DNA from: Agarivorans sp. Alg241-V36
GTDB lineage: Bacteria > Pseudomonadota > Gammaproteobacteria > Enterobacterales > Celerinatantimonadaceae
DNA length: 64,000 bases
Reading direction: 5' to 3'
Assembly (NCBI RefSeq): GCF_900537085.1
Contig: NZ_UNRE01000006.1
Coordinates: 248,001-312,000, forward strand
The translations under genes and the position numbers were made by a program. This document shows, in pieces, positions 17,476-26,722 of this stretch (position 1 is the stretch's first letter; the number at the start of each line of letters is the position of its first letter). The notes below the pieces were generated by a model. It saw only the letters and a list, made by a program, of their open reading frames with translations, had not been told where the DNA came from and ran no database searches.

Positions 17476-20400
17476 TTGCAGCAATTTATAATAATGGACG
17501 CTTAATCTCCTTACTTATAGCGCTTATTTTGGTCGCGGGCATGGGGGCCGTTAGCACTTTACCGCGCAGTGAAGACCCTAAAATAACCAGCCGCTTTGCC
17601 AGTATTGTTACCCAGTATCCCGGTGCATCGGCCGAGCGGGTTGAAGCCTTGGTGACCGAGCTAATTGAAAACAAAATTCGTAAGTTGCCGGAAATAAAAC
17701 GGGTTCAGTCTTCATCTCGCCCGGGTTTTTCGGTGCTGCAGGTAGAGCTAAAAGATGAAGTGATTGATGTGGTTCCTGTGTGGGCGAGGGTACGTGATTT
17801 GGTGGGAGAGTTGCCCCCCTTTTTACCCTTGGGCAGCTCAGAGCCAGTAGTAGATGATGACCGAGGTTATGCGTTTACTACCTTAGTTGCGCTGCGTTGG
17901 ACCGGGCCGGGTGAGACTGATTTAGCCATTCTGGGTCGTTATGCCAAAGAACTACAAAACCGCTTACGCAATGTCTCGGGAACTGACTTTGTAGACTTAC
18001 AAGGCCAGGGCGAAGAAGAAATACTAGTAGAGATTGAGCCCTACCAAGCGGGCGCTATGGGGCTTACCACTGATCAGGTTTCGCAAATTATTGCCGGAGC
18101 CGATGCCAAAGTATCGGCAGGCGAACTGACTAACGACAATACGCGCATGCAATTGGAGTTGGAGGGGGAACTTGACTCCTTAGAGCGGATTAAGAACATC
18201 CCTGTGAGCAGCGCCGACAATGGTTATGTATTCCGCCTAGGTGATCTCGCTAAAGTCACTCGCCAGCTTAAATCTCCGCCAGAGCAAATTGCCGTGGTAG
18301 AGCGCGATTATGCTGTGGTAGTAGGCATAAGAATGCTCTCTGAATATCGGGTGGATTTATGGAGCGCCCGAGTGAACCAAGCGCTAGATGATTACCGCAC
18401 TATCTTGCCTAGCAATGTCAGTGCAGACATCATTTTTGAACAAGATGGTTACACCGCTAAACGCCTTGGTGAGTTAGTGGTTAACGTGCTGATTGGTTTT
18501 GCCATTATCGTCGTGGTGTTGCTGCTTACCTTAGGTTGGCGTTCGGCGCTTATTGTTGGTTTGTCCTTGCCGCTAACGGTAATGTTTACTTTAGCCTGCA
18601 TGAAGTTTTACGGTTTGCCCATTCACCAAATGTCGGTAACTGGCTTGGTGGTTGCCTTGGGTATTATGGTGGACAATGCCATTGTAATGGCCGACACCAT
18701 TGCCCAAAAACGCCAGCAGGGGAAAAGCGGCTTACAAGCGGTTAAAGAGTCTTTGGCTCATTTATGGTTACCCTTGTTGGGTTCAACCCTCACCACCATT
18801 CTGGCTTTCTTGCCAATTGTATTAATGCCAGGGCCTGCCGGTGAGTTTGTTGGTGGTATTGCACTTAGCGTTATTTTCTCGCTAATTGGCTCTTATTTTA
18901 TTTCGCATACGCTGGTGGCTATTTTCTCTGGCCATTTCTTACCTTCTCAGCAAACCGCTGACCATTGGTATGAAAAAGGCGTGCAAGTAGCTTGGTTAAG
19001 TGGGGCTTTTAAGGCCTGTTTACGCACTAGTTTACGCTACCCTAAGCTGGCGATTATTGTGGTATCTAGCCTTCCTATCCTAGGCTTTTACAGTGCTGGC
19101 AGTTTAACCGAGCAATTCTTCCCGCCCTCTGATCGCGACATGTTCCAAATTGAAGTTTATATGGCGCCGCAGTCGAGCATTTATGCCACCGAACGTTTGA
19201 CCGAAAAGCTAACTGAGCATCTATATGCCAAAGAAGGTATCAGCTCGGTGAGTTGGTTTGTTGGTAATAACGCACCATCGTTTTACTACAATTTGATGCT
19301 GCGCCAACAGGGAGCGAAAAACTACGCTCAAGCAATGATTAAAACCACTGACTTTAGAGCGGCCAATGATCTCATTCCTAAGCTGCAGGTCGAGTTTGAT
19401 TTGCTCTACCCTGAGGCGCAAATTTTAGTCAGAAAGCTAGAGCAGGGTCCGCCATTTAACGCGCCTATCGAACTGCGGGTTTACGGCCCCAATCTAGACA
19501 AACTTAAAGAACTGGGTGATCAATACCGCCGTATTCTTTCTGAAATTCCACATGTTACGCATACGCGCGCCACCTTGTTGGCTGGTACACCCAAGGTGTG
19601 GCTTAAAGTAAATGAGGAGGCTTCTCGCTTAAGTGGCATTGTATTAACCGATATTGCCGGTCAGTTGCAGGCAAACCTGCAGGGGCGGATTAACGGTAGT
19701 GTGCTTGAGGCGAGTGAGTCTTTGCCGGTGCGGATTCGTTTGGCTGATGAGCAACGTAAACAAGTTGAGAATTTAGGTGACCTTACTCTTACTAGCCAAG
19801 TGGCGGGGAATATACCGCTGGCCTCTATCGCTGAGTTAGATATTCGCCCCAGTCGTGGTGAAATACCGCGCCGCGATGGTAAACGGGTGAATACTGTTGA
19901 AGGCTATTTGCAAACCGACATTTTGCCTGAGCAGGTATTGGAAGTATTTCGCCAGCGTTTAGAGCAAGCCGATATTCCGCTTCCCGCTGGCTACAGTTTG
20001 GAGTTTGGTGGCGAAGGTGCCGAGCGTAATGAAGCGGTAGGTAATCTGTTAGCCAGTGTAGGGATTATCGCGGTGCTGCTAATTACCGTTGTTGTGCTGT
20101 CGTTTAACTCTTTCCGCTTGAGCTTCTTAATCATGATTACCGCTATTCAAGCGGCAGGCTTAGGGCTGTTAAGTGTATTTGTATTTAATTACCCCTTCGG
20201 TTTTACCGTTATTATTGGCCTATTGGGTTTGGTGGGCTTAGCGATTAACGCGGCGATTGTGATTGTTGCTGAGCTTAAATCCGATGCTAAGGCCTGTGCG
20301 GGCGACCATGAGTCTATATGTTTTGGGGTGCTCAGTTGTACTCGGCATATTACCTCTACCACCATCACCACGGTGGGTGGCTTCCTACCATTAATTTTAG

Positions 20401-20558
20401 AAGGTGGCGGTTTTTGGCCGCCGTTTGCGGTGGCTATTGCTGGTGGTACCGTACTTACCACTATGCTGTCGTTCTTCTTTGTGCCGGTGGTCTTTTCAAT
20501 GATTGCCAAAGGCAAACGTAAGATCCCATCGGTGGGTTCGCCAACGGTGGCGCATTAG
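17472..20558 (+). CDS. RND-family efflux transporter, second system
   Basis: A 1028-residue inner-membrane pump of COG0841. The N-terminal helix NGRLISLLIALILVAGMGAV and first periplasmic motif LPRSEDPKITSRFASIVTQY are typical of the branch often annotated acriflavin resistance. The TM4 signature reads GIMVDNAIVMADT: the first relay Asp is kept and the second is Asn, as in several relatives, unlike the DD pair of the pump at 2976. A second bundle has VIIGLLGLVGLAINAAIVIV. It starts inside the adaptor stop (ATGA) and ends before a bidirectional terminator. It is inserted among polyamine genes, but export of polyamines is only a possibility. Confidence 0.88.
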   Translation: MIAAIYNNGRLISLLIALILVAGMGAVSTLPRSEDPKITSRFASIVTQYPGASAERVEALVTELIENKIRKLPEIKRVQSSSRPGFSVLQVELKDEVIDVVPVWARVRDLVGELPPFLPLGSSEPVVDDDRGYAFTTLVALRWTGPGETDLAILGRYAKELQNRLRNVSGTDFVDLQGQGEEEILVEIEPYQAGAMGLTTDQVSQIIAGADAKVSAGELTNDNTRMQLELEGELDSLERIKNIPVSSADNGYVFRLGDLAKVTRQLKSPPEQIAVVERDYAVVVGIRMLSEYRVDLWSARVNQALDDYRTILPSNVSADIIFEQDGYTAKRLGELVVNVLIGFAIIVVVLLLTLGWRSALIVGLSLPLTVMFTLACMKFYGLPIHQMSVTGLVVALGIMVDNAIVMADTIAQKRQQGKSGLQAVKESLAHLWLPLLGSTLTTILAFLPIVLMPGPAGEFVGGIALSVIFSLIGSYFISHTLVAIFSGHFLPSQQTADHWYEKGVQVAWLSGAFKACLRTSLRYPKLAIIVVSSLPILGFYSAGSLTEQFFPPSDRDMFQIEVYMAPQSSIYATERLTEKLTEHLYAKEGISSVSWFVGNNAPSFYYNLMLRQQGAKNYAQAMIKTTDFRAANDLIPKLQVEFDLLYPEAQILVRKLEQGPPFNAPIELRVYGPNLDKLKELGDQYRRILSEIPHVTHTRATLLAGTPKVWLKVNEEASRLSGIVLTDIAGQLQANLQGRINGSVLEASESLPVRIRLADEQRKQVENLGDLTLTSQVAGNIPLASIAELDIRPSRGEIPRRDGKRVNTVEGYLQTDILPEQVLEVFRQRLEQADIPLPAGYSLEFGGEGAERNEAVGNLLASVGIIAVLLITVVVLSFNSFRLSFLIMITAIQAAGLGLLSVFVFNYPFGFTVIIGLLGLVGLAINAAIVIVAELKSDAKACAGDHESICFGVLSCTRHITSTTITTVGGFLPLILEGGGFWPPFAVAIAGGTVLTTMLSFFFVPVVFSMIAKGKRKIPSVGSPTVAH

Positions 20559-20583
20559 TACCAATCAAGGTGAGTCAAAAACC

Positions 20584-20610
20584 AAAAAAGCCGCTTAACG
20601 CGGCTTTTTT
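20584..20610. terminator. Bidirectional rho-independent terminator
   Basis: An 11-bp stem (AAAAAAGCCGC with GCGGCTTTTTT) and a TTAAC loop between the convergent RND pump gene and the puuR end of the polyamine operon. A-run and T-run make it work on both strands. Confidence 0.92.
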
Positions 20611-20640
20611 GTTATTCAGTATTATGAGTCTCAATAGACC

Positions 20641-21183
20641 TTAGAAAGTAGGTGGTGTTGCGGCGCTGATGAGCTCGCACTCTTCCTTACTTTTGTTACG
20701 AAAACGGTGTGGCTTACGGGTTTCAAAGTAATAAGAATCACCGGCTTTTAGCACTTTAGATTTGCTGCCCACGGTAATCTCAATTTCGCCGCGGATCACA
20801 ATGCCGCCTTCTTCACCTTCGTGTTGAATAAACTCAGTGCCGGTGTCTGCGCCTGGCGGGTAAATCTCGCGCAAAATCGCCAACTGTCGGCCATTATGTT
20901 TACTGCCAACCAGTAGCATTTTCACCTTGCCGTCGCCTAAGTCAGTCAGTTCTTCGGCGCTGTAGAAAATCTTGTCGTCACTTTCCATCTCAAGGGTGAA
21001 AAATTCGCCCATAGAAATGGGAATCGCATCGAGGATCTTTTTCAGAGAGCCAACCGAAGGGTTTACTTGGTTCTGCTCAATTTGCGAGATCATACTGTTA
21101 GTGACCCCACTTAATTTGGCTAATTCGCGTTGCGAAATACCGCGCATTAGGCGAATACTTTTTAGGCGTTTTCCAACATCCAT
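20641..21183 (-). CDS. puuR: PuuR-type repressor (HTH plus cupin)
   Basis: A 180-residue regulator of polyamine catabolism. The N-terminal HTH_3 (about residues 5-60) reads GKRLKSIRLMRGISQRELAK and NSMISQIEQNQVNPSVGSLK; the C-terminal cupin (about 105-178) has FIQHEGEEGGIVIRGEIEIT and KPHRFRN, ending SAATPPTF like E. coli PuuR (SAHTPTTF). ATG 21183 aligns with the family; the in-frame TTG at 21207 has no support. It is the last gene of the puuA-spuC-potFGHI-puuR operon, 27 nt after potI, so it probably autoregulates the operon through the sites at 28164 and 28216. Effector putrescine is known for the E. coli protein and inferred here. Confidence 0.87.
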   Translation of the reverse strand: MDVGKRLKSIRLMRGISQRELAKLSGVTNSMISQIEQNQVNPSVGSLKKILDAIPISMGEFFTLEMESDDKIFYSAEELTDLGDGKVKMLLVGSKHNGRQLAILREIYPPGADTGTEFIQHEGEEGGIVIRGEIEITVGSKSKVLKAGDSYYFETRKPHRFRNKSKEECELISAATPPTF

Positions 21184-21210
21184 TAAGTTTTGTTCCTCAA
21201 ATATCAACGC

Positions 21211-22056
21211 CTATTTGGCATTGCTGATCTTTAATTCCAGCAAGCGGCGTTTTTCTGCTTTGGCCATTAACCACCAAGCAATAAAAGTAGCGACAGATAC
21301 TACACCAATAATCAGGGTAGCTAGGGCATTAATTTTGGGACTTACCCCTAACCTTACGCTAGAAAACACCACCATCGGTAAGGTTGTGGCGCTAGGGCCA
21401 GAGACAAAGCTGGCAATAACTAAGTCGTCTAAAGATAAGGTAAAGGCTAATAACCATCCGGCAACCAGTGCTGGCAGAATGGTTGGTAAGGTAATGACAA
21501 AGAATACCTTAAACGGGGTTGCCCCCAAATCCATGGCGGCTTCTTCGATGCTTTTATCTAGCTCGCGCAGCCGGGAGCTCACCACCACTGATACATAGGC
21601 GGTACAAAAGGTGACGTGGGCAATCCAGATGGTCAACATGCCGCGTTGGCTAAATAGGTCAAACACCTGGCCCAAAGATATAAACAGCAATAGCAGGCTT
21701 AAACCAGTGATCACTTCTGGCATCACCAGCGGGGCGGTAATCATAAAGGCAAAACTGGTTTCGCCTCTAAATTTGCTATAACGGGTCATCACAAAGGCGG
21801 CTAGGGTTCCCAATACCACTGCCGCAGAGGCAGATAAAAAGCCAATGAGTAAGCTTAAACTAATGCCATTCATTAATAGCGAGTCGTTGAATAGCGCCCC
21901 ATACCACTTGGTTGAAAAGCCACTCCATACCGTAACTAAGCGGTTAGCATTAAACGAATAAGCGATGAGGCTTAAAATCGGCAGGTATAAAAAGGCCAAG
22001 CCAAGGCTGAGTATCAGCCATTTCCACTTGGTTTTGTAAACCGGGATCGCATCCAT
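21211..22056 (-). CDS. potI: Putrescine/spermidine ABC transporter permease
   Basis: A 281-residue inner-membrane permease with about six helices, the second permease of a PotFGHI importer. The EAA loop that contacts the ATPase is EEAAMDLGATPFKVFFVITL, followed by PTILPALVAGW; SLDDLVIASFVSGPS is the PotI/PotC signature. Its ATG overlaps the potH stop in TAATG, so translation is coupled. With PotF-type binding protein and SpuC/PuuA neighbours, putrescine is the most likely substrate. A modest alternative is spermidine (PotC). Confidence 0.92.
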   Translation of the reverse strand: MDAIPVYKTKWKWLILSLGLAFLYLPILSLIAYSFNANRLVTVWSGFSTKWYGALFNDSLLMNGISLSLLIGFLSASAAVVLGTLAAFVMTRYSKFRGETSFAFMITAPLVMPEVITGLSLLLLFISLGQVFDLFSQRGMLTIWIAHVTFCTAYVSVVVSSRLRELDKSIEEAAMDLGATPFKVFFVITLPTILPALVAGWLLAFTLSLDDLVIASFVSGPSATTLPMVVFSSVRLGVSPKINALATLIIGVVSVATFIAWWLMAKAEKRRLLELKISNAK

Positions 22057-22979
22057 TAGCTGGCCTCCAATTCACGTTTTTGATAACGGTAAAAGAACAT
22101 AATTGGCACCATTAATAGCAATAACATCACCGAGGCTACGGCTGAAGCAACCGGCCAATCACGGTTATTAAAGAACTCTTGCCACAGCACCTTACCAATA
22201 AGAATTGAGTCGGGCCCACCCAGCAATTCAGGAATAACAAACTCACCGACCGCAGGAATAAATACCAACATTGAGCCGGCAATAATGCCAGCCTTAGTTA
22301 AGGGCAGAAGTACCTTGAATAACACCGTTAAGGTCGAGGCGCCTAAGTCGCGTGCTGCTTCTATAAGGGAGTAATCAACCCGCATTAGTGCGGTGTATAA
22401 AGGCAGGATCATAAACGGCAAATAGGTATAAACAATGCCGATATAAACCGCAGTGTCGGTATGTAGTATTTGCAGCGGCTCGTCGATAACTCCAATGTAG
22501 AGCAAGATGTTGTTTAAGAATCCATTGTTTTTAAGAATGCCTATCCAAGCATAAACCCGAATTAAGAAGCTAGTCCACGAAGGTAGAATGATCAGCATTA
22601 GCAGAATGTTTCTGTTGGCAGGGCTGGAATGCACAATCGCCCAGGCCATCGGAAAGCCAATCACAAAACATAAAAAGGTGGAAATTGATGCTATACGCAC
22701 CGACTGCAAATAGGAACTAATGTAGAGATCGTCTTCAATTAGGTAGCCATAGTTGCCTAAGTTAAGCAGTATTTGCACCTGTTCATCCACCATGGTGAGT
22801 AACTCACTATAGGGTGGAATGGCAATCATCGCTTCGGCAAAACTGATTTTAAAGACGATGAAGAAAGGCATTAAAAAGAACAAAAACAGCCAAAAGTAAG
22901 GCACCGCCATAATGGCGCAGCGCCCACTTGGCACCCAGCGCTTGAGCCTTTGTTTAAGTTTGTCGCTAACAATGGTCAT
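22056..22979 (-). CDS. potH: Putrescine/spermidine ABC transporter permease
   Basis: A 307-residue permease with about six membrane segments, partner of PotI. It has a long periplasmic loop after the first helix (AIPPYSELLTMVDEQVQILL) as in PotH, YLPFMILPLYTALMRVDYSL, and the EAA loop IEAARDLGASTLTVLFKVLL. ATG 22979 is preferred over the longer in-frame frame from 23036 because it overlaps the potG stop as ATGA and begins MTIVSDKLKQRLKRWVPSG, a normal cytoplasmic leader. Coupled to both neighbours. Confidence 0.92.
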   Translation of the reverse strand: MTIVSDKLKQRLKRWVPSGRCAIMAVPYFWLFLFFLMPFFIVFKISFAEAMIAIPPYSELLTMVDEQVQILLNLGNYGYLIEDDLYISSYLQSVRIASISTFLCFVIGFPMAWAIVHSSPANRNILLMLIILPSWTSFLIRVYAWIGILKNNGFLNNILLYIGVIDEPLQILHTDTAVYIGIVYTYLPFMILPLYTALMRVDYSLIEAARDLGASTLTVLFKVLLPLTKAGIIAGSMLVFIPAVGEFVIPELLGGPDSILIGKVLWQEFFNNRDWPVASAVASVMLLLLMVPIMFFYRYQKRELEAS

Positions 22980-24115
22980 ATTTTGAGTACCACGCAGCTG
23001 TCGGCTTGCCAACACAAGTACACTTGGTCTTCCCAAGTTGGCATATTATTACGATGACGACTGCTATTTGGCATGGCCGCCGTGACCCGTTTACCGCTGG
23101 CTAGGCGCACATAGTAAATCGACTGGTCACCAAGGTAGGCAATATCTTCAACTTTGCCTTGGCATACATTGTTATGGCGTCCTTTAAGGGTTTTAAAAAT
23201 ACTCATTTTCTCAGGGCGAACTGCCACCATAAAGGGCACGCCTGGGGCTGATGATACACCGTGATTTAGGCTAATTGGATAACCAAGCTCTGGGCTGTCG
23301 ATAGTTGCGCTGTCGTTATCGTTGTCACGCAATACCCCTTCAAACACGTTAACTGAACCAATGAATTCGGCACTAAAGCGTGAGTTAGGGTATTCATAAA
23401 TTTCTTCTGGTTCGCCCACTTGAATAAACTGGCCGCGATTCATAATCGCAATGCGACTGGCCATGGTCATGGCCTCTTCTTGGTCGTGGGTTACCATTAC
23501 GCAGGTAACACCAACCTTTTCTAGAATATCCACTACTTCCAATTGCATTTGGCCACGTAGGTTTTTATCTAGTGCACCCATGGGTTCGTCTAACAATAAC
23601 AGCTTAGGGCGTTTGGCTAGGCTCCGTGCCAATGCCACCCGCTGGCGTTGCCCGCCCGATAGTTGATGCGGTTTGCGGCGAGCGTAGTCTTTCATGCGCA
23701 CTAGCTCGAGCATTTTGGCAACGGTTGCGCTAATTTCATCTTTAGGCAGCTTGTCTTGTTTTAGACCAAAGGCGATGTTTTGTTCCACGGTCATGTGGGG
23801 AAACAGCGCGTAGGATTGAAACATCATATTCACTGGGCGCTGATGTGGAGGAACGCCAATGAGCTCTTGGCCATCGAGAATAATTTTGCCAGTACTGGGC
23901 TTTTCAAAGCCGGCTAGCATTCTTAGTAAAGTTGATTTACCACAGCCAGAGGCGCCCAATAAAGCAAAAATCTCACCCTTGTTTATGGTGAGGCTTACAT
24001 TATCTACCGCTATGGCACCGTCATAGTCTTTACTAATATTTTCAATGTGTAACAAAGGTTCCGGGGCTTTCTCGCCATCTACTGGAAGCTTTGAAATGTG
24101 TGACACCGCAGCCAT
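22976..24115 (-). CDS. potG: Putrescine/spermidine ABC transporter ATP-binding protein
   Basis: A 379-residue ATPase energising PotHI. Walker A is GASGCGKST, the Q-loop is FQSYALFPHM, the signature is HQLSGGQRQRVALARSLA, Walker B is LLLLDEPMGALD, and the H-loop is MVTHDQEEA. A C-terminal TOBE-like regulatory domain (about residues 285-379) contains VAVRPEKMS and a YLGDQSIYYVRL stretch. ATG 24115 is selected because GGAGG precedes it by about 7 nt; the longer frame from 24154 has no site and would begin inside the intercistronic hairpin. Confidence 0.94.
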   Translation of the reverse strand: MAAVSHISKLPVDGEKAPEPLLHIENISKDYDGAIAVDNVSLTINKGEIFALLGASGCGKSTLLRMLAGFEKPSTGKIILDGQELIGVPPHQRPVNMMFQSYALFPHMTVEQNIAFGLKQDKLPKDEISATVAKMLELVRMKDYARRKPHQLSGGQRQRVALARSLAKRPKLLLLDEPMGALDKNLRGQMQLEVVDILEKVGVTCVMVTHDQEEAMTMASRIAIMNRGQFIQVGEPEEIYEYPNSRFSAEFIGSVNVFEGVLRDNDNDSATIDSPELGYPISLNHGVSSAPGVPFMVAVRPEKMSIFKTLKGRHNNVCQGKVEDIAYLGDQSIYYVRLASGKRVTAAMPNSSRHRNNMPTWEDQVYLCWQADSCVVLKI

Positions 24116-24144
24116 TGCGGATCCTCCATAAAGAATCAAAAACG

Positions 24145-24170
24145 CACTTGCCACCCTCGGGTGGCAAGTG
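24145..24170 (-). terminator. Intercistronic hairpin between potF and potG (attenuator or mRNA stabiliser)
   Basis: A perfect 12-bp stem (CACTTGCCACCC with GGGTGGCAAGTG) with a 2-nt centre. On the minus-strand transcript it follows the potF stop by 5 nt and is followed by CGTTTTTG. A partial terminator here would lower permease/ATPase synthesis relative to the binding protein, as is known for other binding-protein operons such as malE-malF. Confidence 0.7.
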
Positions 24171-24175
24171 ATTAC

Positions 24176-25285
24176 TTAGTTTTGAAGAAACTTAGTCCAC
24201 GAGCGCGTAAGTGTTCGCGACACTTTAGCGGGTGTTACCTTCGCTCCATATAATTTAGCTAAGGTTTCATCACTTGGGTAGATCCCCGGATGTTCGATTA
24301 TTTCAGGGTCAATAAACTCTTTAGATGCCGGAGTTGGGTTGGCATACCAAACATAGTTAGAGATTTCTGAAATCACCTTAGGTTGTAGTAAAAAGTTAAT
24401 GAATTTGTGGGCGTTATCTTTATGCGGTGCATCGGCAGGAATGGCCATTAGGTCAAACCAGGCTAGCGCGCCTTCTTGTGGGATAACATACTCTACCACT
24501 ACCCCGTTATCGGCTTCGGCTGCACGATCAGATGCCTGTAATACATCGCCAGACCAACCAATAGCTACACAAATATCACCGTTGGCTAGGTCGTTAATGT
24601 ACTGCGAAGAGTGAAAATAAGTCACATAAGGGCGTACCGATTTAAGCAGCTGGTAAGCTTCGCCAGTGTCTTTGTAATCATCAGGGTTAACACTATTAGG
24701 ATCTTTACCTACGTAATGCAATGCCGCTGCAAACAGCTCGGTAGGTGCATTCAAAAATGCCACGCCACAGCTTTGTAGCTTTTGCATATTCTCTGGCTTA
24801 AACACTAAATCCCAGCTGTTTACTGGTGCATCATCACCCAGGGCTTCTTTAACTTTGTCTACGTTGTAACCTAAACCTGTGGTTCCCCAAAGGTAAGGTA
24901 CTGCATATTGATTATCCGGATCTGCAGTTTCATCAAGCATAGACATGATTTTATCATCTAAGTTGGCGTAATTACTCAACTTTGTTTTATCTAATTTGAT
25001 AAACGCCCCAGCTTGAACTTGGCGGGCTAAGAAGTCTGAAGTTGGCACCACAATATCAAAGCCGGTTGAGCCTGAAAGAATCTTGGCTTCTAGCACTTCG
25101 TTTGAATCAAATACGTCGTATACCACTTTAATGCCGGTTTCTGCCTCAAACTGGGCGATAGTATCTTCGGCGATATAATCAGACCAGTTGTACACATTAA
25201 GTACTTTTTCTTCGGCTGCCTGCAGGGTGAATGCGCTGGCAGTTAACAGAGAGGCTAGGGTTAGGGTAAAGCTCGCGTTTTTCAT
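24176..25285 (-). CDS. potF: Periplasmic putrescine-binding protein
   Basis: A 369-residue substrate-binding protein. A signal peptide (MKNASFTLTLASLLTASAFT, cleaved near LQAAEE) precedes VLNVYNWSDYIAEDTIAQFE, the PotF/PotD hallmark. Further family segments are FDIVVPTSDFLARQVQAGAF, VPYLWGTTGLGYNVDKV, CVAIGWSGDVLQASDRA and YVIPQEGALAWFDLMAIP; the last two contain residues that line the polyamine pocket in PotF/PotD. ATG 25285 has GGAG 6 nt upstream; the in-frame TTG 25297 overlaps that site. It lies between spuC and potG and is followed by a strong hairpin. Confidence 0.93.
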   Translation of the reverse strand: MKNASFTLTLASLLTASAFTLQAAEEKVLNVYNWSDYIAEDTIAQFEAETGIKVVYDVFDSNEVLEAKILSGSTGFDIVVPTSDFLARQVQAGAFIKLDKTKLSNYANLDDKIMSMLDETADPDNQYAVPYLWGTTGLGYNVDKVKEALGDDAPVNSWDLVFKPENMQKLQSCGVAFLNAPTELFAAALHYVGKDPNSVNPDDYKDTGEAYQLLKSVRPYVTYFHSSQYINDLANGDICVAIGWSGDVLQASDRAAEADNGVVVEYVIPQEGALAWFDLMAIPADAPHKDNAHKFINFLLQPKVISEISNYVWYANPTPASKEFIDPEIIEHPGIYPSDETLAKLYGAKVTPAKVSRTLTRSWTKFLQN

Positions 25286-25331
25286 TTTGTTCTCCAAATC
25301 CTTGTGGTAGTTGCTCGTACTGCTTCGCGGA

Positions 25332-26690
25332 TTAACTCAATGCCTGCAGAGTGTCATCCAAACTTTGTTTTGCCAGTGTAATTAACTGATCGACTTGTTG
25401 TTTAGTAATAACCAATGGTGGCGAAATAATCATGGTATCGCCGCAAGCGCGCATGATAAGCCCATTGTTTATGCAAATATCGCGACACACGCCGCCAGCG
25501 CCTTGTTCTTTGCTAAAGCGCTGTAGAGTGCTTTTATTGGCAACCAACTCTATGGCTGCCACCATGCCTTTACTGCGTGCTTCGCCAACTAGCGGATGAC
25601 TGGCCAATTCTTGCCAGCGTTTGGCTAAATAGGGGGCGATGTCATCTCGTACATGACTAATAATGTTCTCTTGCTGCATGATGCGAATATTTTCTATGGC
25701 GACTGCGCAAGCGGCAGGGTGGCCGGAATAGGTAAAGCCATGGGCAAACTCCGTATCGGCTTCGGTTAAGCCTTTGGCTACTTTGTCACAGACCATTACC
25801 GCGCCAAGGGGCAAGTAGCCAGAGGTGATGCCTTTGGCTAAACAGATTAAATCGGGCTTAATGTTGTAGGTTTGGCAGGCAAACCATTCTCCGGTGCGGC
25901 CAAATCCACAGATCACTTCGTCCACTACCAACAAAATATCGTATTTGTCGCAAATGCGCTGAATCTCAGGCCAGTAAGATTCTGGTGGAATAATTACGCC
26001 TCCCGCGCCTTGGATGGGCTCGGCGATAAATGCCGCTACCTTATCTTCACCGAGCTCTAGAATTTTTTGCTCTAGTTGTTGGGCGCGCTCTAAACCAAAC
26101 TGTTGTGGATCTTGGCCTTGGCCTTCTTCAAACCAATAAGGCTGGTCGATGTGGCTAATGTTAGGTAATGGCAAGCCACCTTGGGCGTGCATAAAGCCCA
26201 TGCCACCTAAGCTGGCACCAGCCATGGTGCTGCCATGATAGGCATTGTTGCGACTAATGATTTCCAGTTTGTTGGGCTGACCTTTGCTGGCCCAATAATG
26301 GCGCACCATGCGCACTACGGTGTCATTACATTCCGAGCCCGAGCCGGTAAAAAAGGCATGATTTAAGCCTTCTGGAGTTAGCTCGGCGAGCAGGGTGGAT
26401 AACTCAACCGCGGGGCTGTGAGTAGTTTGAAAAAACAGGTTGTAGTAAGGCAGCTGTTGCATTTGTTTGGCAGCTGCATCAACTAACTCTTGGCGACCAT
26501 AACCTAGATTTACACACCACAAGCCGGCCATGGCATCGAGCAACTTATTGCCCTCACTGTCGTATACAAACACACCTTCGCCTCGTTCTATCACTCTAGC
26601 TCCCTTGGCATTTAACTCTTTAAAGTTAGTGAATGGGTGCAAACAGTGGGCGCTGTCTTGTTGTTGTATCGTCAATGTTGCTGTGCTCAT
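25332..26690 (-). CDS. spuC: Putrescine-pyruvate aminotransferase-like (SpuC type), class III PLP enzyme
   Basis: A 452-residue class III aminotransferase. The PLP motif is LICLAKGITSGYLPLGAVMV (Schiff-base Lys in AKG), with VDEVICGFGRTGEWFAC (PLP-ring Asp), FTGSGSECNDTVVRMVRHYW and AFIAEPIQGAGGVIIPP. The N-terminal HPFTNFKELNAKGARVIERG and LWCVNLGYGR match Pseudomonas SpuC-like enzymes, which move amino groups from putrescine or related diamines to pyruvate. A beta-alanine or GABA transaminase role is possible, since no PuuE is seen nearby. It starts 32 nt after the gamma-glutamylputrescine synthetase gene and is the second gene of the operon. Confidence 0.88.
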   Translation of the reverse strand: MSTATLTIQQQDSAHCLHPFTNFKELNAKGARVIERGEGVFVYDSEGNKLLDAMAGLWCVNLGYGRQELVDAAAKQMQQLPYYNLFFQTTHSPAVELSTLLAELTPEGLNHAFFTGSGSECNDTVVRMVRHYWASKGQPNKLEIISRNNAYHGSTMAGASLGGMGFMHAQGGLPLPNISHIDQPYWFEEGQGQDPQQFGLERAQQLEQKILELGEDKVAAFIAEPIQGAGGVIIPPESYWPEIQRICDKYDILLVVDEVICGFGRTGEWFACQTYNIKPDLICLAKGITSGYLPLGAVMVCDKVAKGLTEADTEFAHGFTYSGHPAACAVAIENIRIMQQENIISHVRDDIAPYLAKRWQELASHPLVGEARSKGMVAAIELVANKSTLQRFSKEQGAGGVCRDICINNGLIMRACGDTMIISPPLVITKQQVDQLITLAKQSLDDTLQALS

Positions 26691-26722
26691 TTCGCCTCCT
26701 TGTGGCTGAGTTAACTCTAGGT

